In this document: piece after piece, positions 5,501-8,772 of the stretch
Layout of the letters: each line of letters opens with the position of its first letter
Numbering within the stretch: position 1 is the first letter of the stretch
Origin: Coriobacteriales bacterium
Lineage (GTDB): Bacteria > Actinomycetota > Coriobacteriia > Coriobacteriales > UBA8131
Direction of reading: 5' to 3'
Assembly (NCBI GenBank): GCA_031276475.1
Contig: JAISMZ010000117.1
Coordinates: 1 to 8,772, forward strand
DNA length: 8,772 nt
Position numbers and translations under genes: made by a program
Notes under the pieces: model-generated
Databases searched by the model: none
What the model saw: the letters and a program-made list of their open reading frames with translations, nothing else
What the model was told of the DNA's origin: nothing

Positions 5501-8394
5501 CCGTGAGCCGTGTCCTGCAACGATTTCAGCGCGGCAAGCCCGCGCTCTATCGCCGCGTTAACGCCGCTCTCGCCGCGATACTTCGCCAGAGATTGCAGCG
5601 CCATCGCGGTCACGTCGGGGTCGGCAGTTGTACCCGACAGCGTCCATCCGCCGCCAGGAATCTCCGCCTCCAGCAGGTACTGCACGTACTGATTACGAAT
5701 TGCCGTATTTTCGGACAGATACGGCTTGGAATCCAGTGCCAGCAGCGCGAATATCGAACCGTTTATGCCCTGTTTTGCGACCTCGTCGTAGTCTGTAAGT
5801 TTCTCCGCAATAGGGTAAGTTTTGTTAGTAACTGCATAACTTGACGCATCCTTGCCGAGCGCGGTCAGCGCGAGCGCGATCCGCGCGTAGTCCGTGTATT
5901 TGCTCGCGTCACCCAACGCGCCAGAGTTAAGCTGCGCGTCCAGCGCGGCGAGGTAACTCGTAGCGTTTGGCAGCTCCGCGCCCGACCGCGCCGCCGCAAC
6001 CACCGCCCACTCGCCGCCGACCGGCGAAACCGCGAGCGTCAGCTTGCTTAAATTGTTCTCCACCACGTCCGTCAGCGCGGCTTTGTATTCCGCGGCGGGC
6101 GCGGTCAGCAGCGCGTAAGCCGCTTCCGCCTCCGTCAGCATTGCATAGTTGGGAACTTTTGCCTGATCGCCGCTCAAAAGCGCGTTATAAGCCGCCCGAG
6201 CCGCCGCGATCGCCGCACCGCTATCCGGCGTTATGTCGCCAATTGCCGCGATTAGCTGCATAACGTTCATAACGTCGTCCGGCAGGTCGTACCGCGTCAT
6301 CGCCGCAACCTCTGTCGGGAACGCCGCGAACAGCGCCGATAACGCGTCGTCGACAATCTTTTGCTGAACCGCCTTGCCGCTGTTTATGTTATAGCCCGGC
6401 GCGTCCCAGCCTTTCGTGCCGATTGCCAACGCCTCGACATAGGCTGGAACGTCCGCAAGCGCCGCCGCGCCGTGCAAATCGTTCAGCGCCGCAAGCGCCC
6501 ACACAAGGTCGGATTTGTCCGGGCGGTTCGCCAGTTCCGGGAACTGTCCGTTCTCCGAGGCGCCGATGAATATCGCGTCGCGGTCGCTGAGCGTCTGGAT
6601 CGAAAATCCATTCGCGTAGACGCCGTTCAGAGCGTAGCATATGGCGCTCACATTGCTCGTCCCGTTATACACGCCTTTCCCGCCGAATGGCAGTATGTTC
6701 ACCAAATACACGCCGTCCTCGGTCGACGATGCGGCCAATTCAATCGACCATTGACCCGGATAGCGGCTTTCAAGCGCGGCTTTTAACGCGCCCCAGGCGT
6801 TCGCGTCGTAGCTGCGGAACGCAGCCTCCGGCATCGGAACGTATCCGAACCCGGGCGCGCCCGGTAGGTTTACCGCGATTTTCTTGTGCGGATACGGTTC
6901 CGCGCCGTTAGGCAGCTCCGCAAGCCCCACGATTGCCGCGATCCGCGCGAAGTCCGTCTTGGCGGCGCTTAGCGCTGCCTCGATCGACTCCGCCGTAGGC
7001 GCAACCCGGCGGATTTCATTGTACGCCTTTTCATAGGCGTTCCGCAGCAGATAGCGAACCTTGGAATATTTAAGGTACAGCTCGCTTTCGAGCAATTCCG
7101 GGGTGTCGCTTTTGCTGGCGCTTGTGTCGGGCTCGCCGTAGGTCGTCTCGTAGTGGACTTGAAGCGCCTCGAGCGCGGCATAGCGAGCCGCTTTTACCGT
7201 ATCCTGAAGAATCGCTCCGTTAAGAGCGTATGTTTTGTACGCCCACGGCCCATCGTTGATTTGGTAGCCGACGGTAAAATGCGTCATATACGGAACTTCT
7301 TCAAGTGTCAGGTTGCCAACGCTGAAATGATTAGCGTATTGCCTTGGCGCGTTTCCCTTGTTGAAATAGAAGCGATTATCTTCCTCCGGCGCATCGCCTT
7401 GGTATCCGCCCTTATATGCTTTGACTTCGAGCCGATAACCGTCGGGGAAATCGCACGGTATCGCGGTTTGAAAGTATATTTTTACGGGGTCGCCTTCCTT
7501 CACCGTACTATTTTCGGCAGGCATCGAGTCTCTGCCGATGGGCTCGTATTCGTTGTTGAGCCTTATCATAGCGACGTCCCCGTATAGTATGCGGGCAAGT
7601 CCGAACACAGCTTTGTACTCGCGATCCTCAGTCAGCGTAACCGTGTATGTCGATTTTTGCTGTGAACCCGGAGCCTCAACCCATTCGCCGTTTGTACTCT
7701 CACCCTTATACTCCCAGTAGTCTAACCCATAGCCGATTTCGGGCGTCGCCGTGAGGGTGTGGGTGTTGCCTCCTGTCACCACTTTAGAAGTCGCGGTTCC
7801 TTTGCTCTCGTCCGAGCTCGATACCGTTATGGCTTTCTGTTCCGAATTATCATATTCTGTAGGAAACACTAGTTTCACTTCAACAGACACTGCGAGAGGT
7901 TTCCCCTTCGCAACAACAATATTCATTCCCGGCTTATCAACCAAGAAGCCCAAAGAGTTATCGGTGCTCCCCGTTGTGCCATCAGGATGAAATTTTACTT
8001 GTGAGCTCTTGTTAAATGCGCTGAAATCAATGACATTTCCATTGATAGTAATACTGCTCACGTTTGCCTGAAGCCAATCCAACGTGAGTGGTTCTCCATC
8101 GGTTCTGCTGACTGTCACCGTTACTTTTGCGCTTACACCTGCAGCGCTGACGTCTGCGTTGTTATTCTCTACCGATAGCCCGGCCTGCTCAAAGGTTTTG
8201 CCCTCTGTCACAACAGTTAACCTAGTTGTGTCCGCCCAAGCAATTTGAGTTGGAATCAGTGAGATACACAGCGCCACCCCCAACAAGACGGAAATGATTT
8301 TTCTCAGCCTAAAACCCGGGAACACAGCCTCCGCCAACGCCCTGCTCCCCATACCCGTACTGCTCGCTACGGCGGGTCTTCTCGTCTTGGACAT
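2521..8394 (-). CDS. Giant surface protein with two alpha-toroids and transcobalamin-like (DUF4430) beta domains, membrane-anchored
   Basis: A 1957-residue secreted protein, exported by the Sec route and held at the surface by a C-terminal membrane helix. Parts in order: signal peptide 1-54 (basic RLRK, hydrophobic core, AWA|DT cleavage); InlB-type beta repeat about 185-260, with GYGLDYWEYKG and ending AVF; degenerate transcobalamin-like beta domain about 516-612; helical linkers to about 780; toroid 1 about 785-1058; Ig-like domain about 1062-1165; DUF4430 about 1168-1303, with GWKYLVNGVYA and GDSITWHYV; Big_3-like Ig about 1305-1388; FIVAR-like helices about 1393-1463; toroid 2 about 1468-1800; Gly/Ala/Ser/Pro spacer 1801-1923; transmembrane segment 1925-1946; tail RISARRKEEVQ. 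There is no LPxTG motif. The ATG at 8394 is chosen because AAGGAGG ends nine bases before it; an ATG at 8403 abuts that site and is too close. The fold pairing matches intrinsic factor and transcobalamin, so corrinoid or other small-ligand binding is inferred. Adhesion or glycan binding remains possible. Confidence 0.9.
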   Translation of the reverse strand: MSKTRRPAVASSTGMGSRALAEAVFPGFRLRKIISVLLGVALCISLIPTQIAWADTTRLTVVTEGKTFEQAGLSVENNNADVSAAGVSAKVTVTVSRTDGEPLTLDWLQANVSSITINGNVIDFSAFNKSSQVKFHPDGTTGSTDNSLGFLVDKPGMNIVVAKGKPLAVSVEVKLVFPTEYDNSEQKAITVSSSDESKGTATSKVVTGGNTHTLTATPEIGYGLDYWEYKGESTNGEWVEAPGSQQKSTYTVTLTEDREYKAVFGLARILYGDVAMIRLNNEYEPIGRDSMPAENSTVKEGDPVKIYFQTAIPCDFPDGYRLEVKAYKGGYQGDAPEEDNRFYFNKGNAPRQYANHFSVGNLTLEEVPYMTHFTVGYQINDGPWAYKTYALNGAILQDTVKAARYAALEALQVHYETTYGEPDTSASKSDTPELLESELYLKYSKVRYLLRNAYEKAYNEIRRVAPTAESIEAALSAAKTDFARIAAIVGLAELPNGAEPYPHKKIAVNLPGAPGFGYVPMPEAAFRSYDANAWGALKAALESRYPGQWSIELAASSTEDGVYLVNILPFGGKGVYNGTSNVSAICYALNGVYANGFSIQTLSDRDAIFIGASENGQFPELANRPDKSDLVWALAALNDLHGAAALADVPAYVEALAIGTKGWDAPGYNINSGKAVQQKIVDDALSALFAAFPTEVAAMTRYDLPDDVMNVMQLIAAIGDITPDSGAAIAAARAAYNALLSGDQAKVPNYAMLTEAEAAYALLTAPAAEYKAALTDVVENNLSKLTLAVSPVGGEWAVVAAARSGAELPNATSYLAALDAQLNSGALGDASKYTDYARIALALTALGKDASSYAVTNKTYPIAEKLTDYDEVAKQGINGSIFALLALDSKPYLSENTAIRNQYVQYLLEAEIPGGGWTLSGTTADPDVTAMALQSLAKYRGESGVNAAIERGLAALKSLQDTAHGGFYSYSQYNSESAAQIVVALTALGIDPAGADWTVGDGANPLTALLTFYDASAHGFRHALSGGANQMATEQAACALVAFDRFTENRNGLYDMSDARESSAVGSDVAAAKSAVESAVYAAAQADATDAESAKSAVGAIVNALNLKGVTATVNAGVFTAAIAGTSEVPNGTNGGYTFTVTLNDGAGTELTTTQLTLTIAATPYAPPSAITVKFRLIGDTAHELTDAPQYADWIAEREVTLKGAGSFKVYDAFVKAVADAGLSQVGAEGNYVSSISKEGTVLSEFGNGSPTSGWKYLVNGVYASEGLKDKVIQNGDSITWHYVNDYPAEDAAWRAALPEVPRLSSIKVVKLPNKSAYASGEQLKLTGLELEVGFAGGAVARIAYSSPARFASLPAHNSALASAGTVPVVLSYQGCRASFSVLVSEAIVPPPPGGLVDKAALVATIARAEALVGSGYTAASWTALQAALTQALEYRADTAATQEDVDARDAALNQAIATLQPGQLATSPVSYSAALSSGLGYLANTATAPSVGTLGGDWSVIALARGEAAAVSKSYYDSYYQRVVDYVKAAGTAKLSATKSTENSRVILAFCALDKDVSDVGGYDLLAPFADFDWVIKQGINGAAFALLALDATGRDVSVRSGLGAAAAALEVPSLRTALLQGDGALGTTAALPSLRAVLIDHILESELAGGGWALNGITADVDTTAMVLQALAPYGKSGSAAFRADVRAALARAVAALATAQASTGGYLSTWGDDCAESVAQVIIALSACGIDAQTDPRFVKPAGNPISALLGFQTANGGFSHTRAAAVDPMASDQANLALVAYARLKSNKNALFDMSDSFVAGSGDRQGGEQSRDNEKSDAEKNGTGANSGSQGDPSTAAASAAGTGAGSGASNGTSGFGGSAAASANPASNSESPAAASPTLAPLTPGVRGWADAANIAEKISDADVALAAPTESDLTLSLPAVLVIASIVALASLAGGIGIGRISARRKEEVQ
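2995..3993 (-). repeat. Alpha-toroid domain 2 of the surface protein
   Basis: Second copy of an alpha/alpha-barrel repeat domain, residues about 1468-1800. It aligns with toroid 1 at GGDWSVIALARGE, QGINGAAFALLALDA, GGGWALNGITADVDTTAM, MASDQANLALVAYARL and LFDMSD. It carries DVDTT at 1662-1666 where class II terpene cyclases have DxDD. It is roughly 30 residues longer than toroid 1 because of an Ala/Gly-rich insertion around residues 1598-1632. The local DNA is very GC-rich (46 of 60 bases G or C at 3481-3540, counted by hand). Confidence 0.8.
4482..4893 (-). other. DUF4430 / transcobalamin C-terminal-like beta domain segment of the surface protein
   Basis: Residues about 1168-1303 read VKFRLIGDT, then FKVYDAFVKAVADAG, a YVSSI strand, GWKYLVNGVYA and NGDSITWHYV. 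This is the expected order for DUF4430: a 'vydal' helix, a central 'gW-Y-VNG' strand pair and a 'gD-i-w-y' end. In animal intrinsic factor the equivalent beta domain covers the bound cobalamin. It lies between the two toroids here. Confidence 0.8.
5220..6042 (-). repeat. Alpha-toroid domain 1 of the surface protein
   Basis: First copy of the alpha/alpha-barrel domain, residues about 785-1058, from GGEWAVVAAARSG through QGINGSIFALLALDS, GGGWTLSGTTADPDVTAM, GGFYSYSQYNSESAAQIVVAL and MATEQAACALVAFDRF to LYDMSD. DPDVT (925-929) occupies the DxDD position. Pfam-type relatives are the prenyltransferase/squalene-oxidase repeats and the transcobalamin N-domain. The protein match with toroid 2 is clear, while DNA identity is limited to short stretches such as ATGCCCTGTTTT (5765-5776 and 3653-3664), so the duplication is old or the copies came in separately. 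Confidence 0.8.
6559..6849 (-). other. Degenerate transcobalamin-like beta domain segment of the surface protein (cryptic copy)
   Basis: Residues about 516-612 include NAWGALKAALESRYPG, a strand pair, CYALNGVYANGFSI and LSDRDAIFIGA. These echo the order and spacing of the clear DUF4430 copy (VYDAFVKAVAD, KYLVNGVYAS, NGDSITWHY). The LNGVYAN core is nearly identical to VNGVYAS. The aromatic W of the core is lost and the final strand is shorter, so profile searches may miss it. The assignment rests on visual comparison within this one protein. Confidence 0.45.
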
Positions 8395-8403
8395 CGTCAA
8401 CAT

Positions 8404-8410
8404 CCTCCTT
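8404..8410 (-). promoter_or_regulatory. Ribosome binding site that decides the start of the surface protein gene
   Basis: AAGGAGG on the minus strand is followed immediately by an ATG (8403-8401), and nine bases further on by a second ATG (8394-8392). Only the second is at a workable distance, so the protein most likely begins MSKTRRPAV. A TGA (8399-8397) that ends an upstream reading frame lies between the two. Confidence 0.75.
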
Positions 8411-8510
8411 CATCGGCGCTTCTCAGTCGCCTGTCTTTTGGGCGGGTGCGTGTCGCTCGCCTGCCCCGCAAGCCAAAGGTCGCCGGGTGCGGGTTCATTC
8501 TCAACAGCAA

Positions 8511-8628
8511 AACCAACAGTGCCAGCAGCGTAAAAGATGCCGGCAGACCCTGTGCTTACGCGCGCCCTGACGACGGCGTAAAGCCAGGCGCGTCCGCAGA
8601 TGCAGGCGCGGCAGGTGTGCTGTTGGTT
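8511..8628. repeat. Nine-base inverted repeat spanning the leader of the surface protein gene
   Basis: AACCAACAG (8511-8519) is the exact reverse complement of CTGTTGGTT (8620-8628), with 100 bases between. It could close a large leader-RNA stem if transcription starts far upstream. Nine bases at this distance can also arise by chance. Confidence 0.25.
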
Positions 8629-8673
8629 GGTGTGAGCTTTGTCGTTTGCGAGAAAACGGGTATTGTCAGATCA

Positions 8674-8693
8674 GAGGGGCAAAATGCCCCCTC
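8674..8693. repeat. Perfect 6 bp hairpin in the region upstream of the surface protein
   Basis: GGGGCA (8676-8681) and TGCCCC (8685-8690) form a perfect inverted repeat with a three-base AAA loop, extendable by two pairs across one bulged C. No T-tract follows on either strand, so it is not a standard intrinsic terminator. Its role is unknown. Confidence 0.4.
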
Positions 8694-8772
8694 CCCGTCG
8701 CGGTGAAGGGACGCCGGATAGGGCGCGCAGACAAGACGAGACCTCATTCTCACTGAACCCGAGACCTTTCGG

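Larger units (their letters stand above)
8397..8772 (-). pseudogene. Possible decayed 3' end of an upstream membrane-anchored protein gene
   Basis: One minus-strand frame runs in from the right edge as about 70 codons. It ends in a Pro/Thr/Ser/Ala-rich stretch (TKLTPTNSTPAAPASADAPG, then FTPSSGRA) before a TAA at 8558-8556. The same frame then continues for 52 codons to TGA at 8399-8397, with the hydrophobic run LPASFTLLALLVLLL and a strongly basic tail (GLRGRRATRTRPKDRRLR). Spacer, hydrophobic helix and basic tail are the usual end of a surface-anchored protein, and the final TGA sits just ahead of the next gene's start, as in an operon. The internal TAA suggests decay, a base error or coincidence. 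The N-terminal part of the fragment is not recognised. This 378-base stretch otherwise contains only hairpins and the ribosome binding site; no canonical cobalamin riboswitch boxes were found. Confidence 0.3.

Noticed and set aside
5290..5844. 184-codon plus-strand open frame inside the surface protein gene
   Set aside because: Arg/Ala-rich product with no motifs, fully antisense to toroid 1; typical GC-driven shadow.
2995..6042. Active terpene (squalene-hopene type) cyclase activity of the toroids
   Set aside because: Both DxDD motifs are altered, the protein is exported, and the adjoining DUF4430 domains point to a transcobalamin-like arrangement instead.
8401..8403. ATG at 8403 as the start of the surface protein
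   Set aside because: It directly abuts AAGGAGG, leaving no room for initiation; the ATG at 8394 has nine-base spacing.
8446..8706. 86-codon plus-strand open frame in the upstream region
   Set aside because: No ribosome binding site, no recognisable domain, and antisense to the more protein-like minus-strand frame with spacer, helix and basic tail.
8545..8772. Canonical cobalamin riboswitch upstream of the surface protein
   Set aside because: Only a weak B12-box-like stretch is seen; the expected conserved core segments (for example GCTGCCCCCGCAACTG-like) are absent.

Overview
The window reads as high-GC Gram-positive chromosomal DNA. It carries a YchF-type ATPase, a glycolipid-type glycosyltransferase and one giant secreted, membrane-anchored surface protein. 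High GC, a possible leaderless start and a very large toroid-plus-DUF4430 exoprotein together suggest an actinobacterium, perhaps a gut Coriobacteriia lineage. That placement is an inference from style and is not proven by any sequence here.

Layout. Positions 1-1029 (minus strand) hold ychF, cut at the left edge about 20 codons before its expected end. A gap of about 35 bp separates it from a divergent plus-strand gene (1065-2498) for a GT28-family glycosyltransferase of the MGDG-synthase/diacylglycerol glucosyltransferase type. That gap contains a nearly symmetrical TATCATA element that could serve as the -10 box in both directions. The glycosyltransferase gene converges, with a 22 bp gap, on a minus-strand gene (2521-8394) of 1957 codons. 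Positions 8395-8772 hold the leader of that gene and what looks like the decayed 3' end of an upstream membrane-anchored protein gene.

The giant protein is the main attraction. In order it has a signal peptide, an InlB-like beta repeat, a degenerate transcobalamin-like beta domain, helical linkers, a first alpha-toroid (terpene cyclase/transcobalamin fold), an Ig-like domain, a clear DUF4430 (transcobalamin C-terminal-like) domain, a Big_3-type Ig domain, a FIVAR-like helical domain, a second alpha-toroid, a low-complexity Gly/Ala/Ser spacer and a C-terminal membrane anchor. The pairing of an alpha-toroid with a transcobalamin-like beta domain is the architecture of animal intrinsic factor and transcobalamin, and here it appears to be doubled within one polypeptide. 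A role in binding a corrinoid or another small ligand at the cell surface is a reasonable hypothesis, not a demonstrated function.

The three genes do not form one operon. ychF and the glycosyltransferase are divergent and may share a promoter core; the surface protein is transcribed independently from the right. No tRNA, rRNA, CRISPR array, insertion sequence or canonical riboswitch was recognised.
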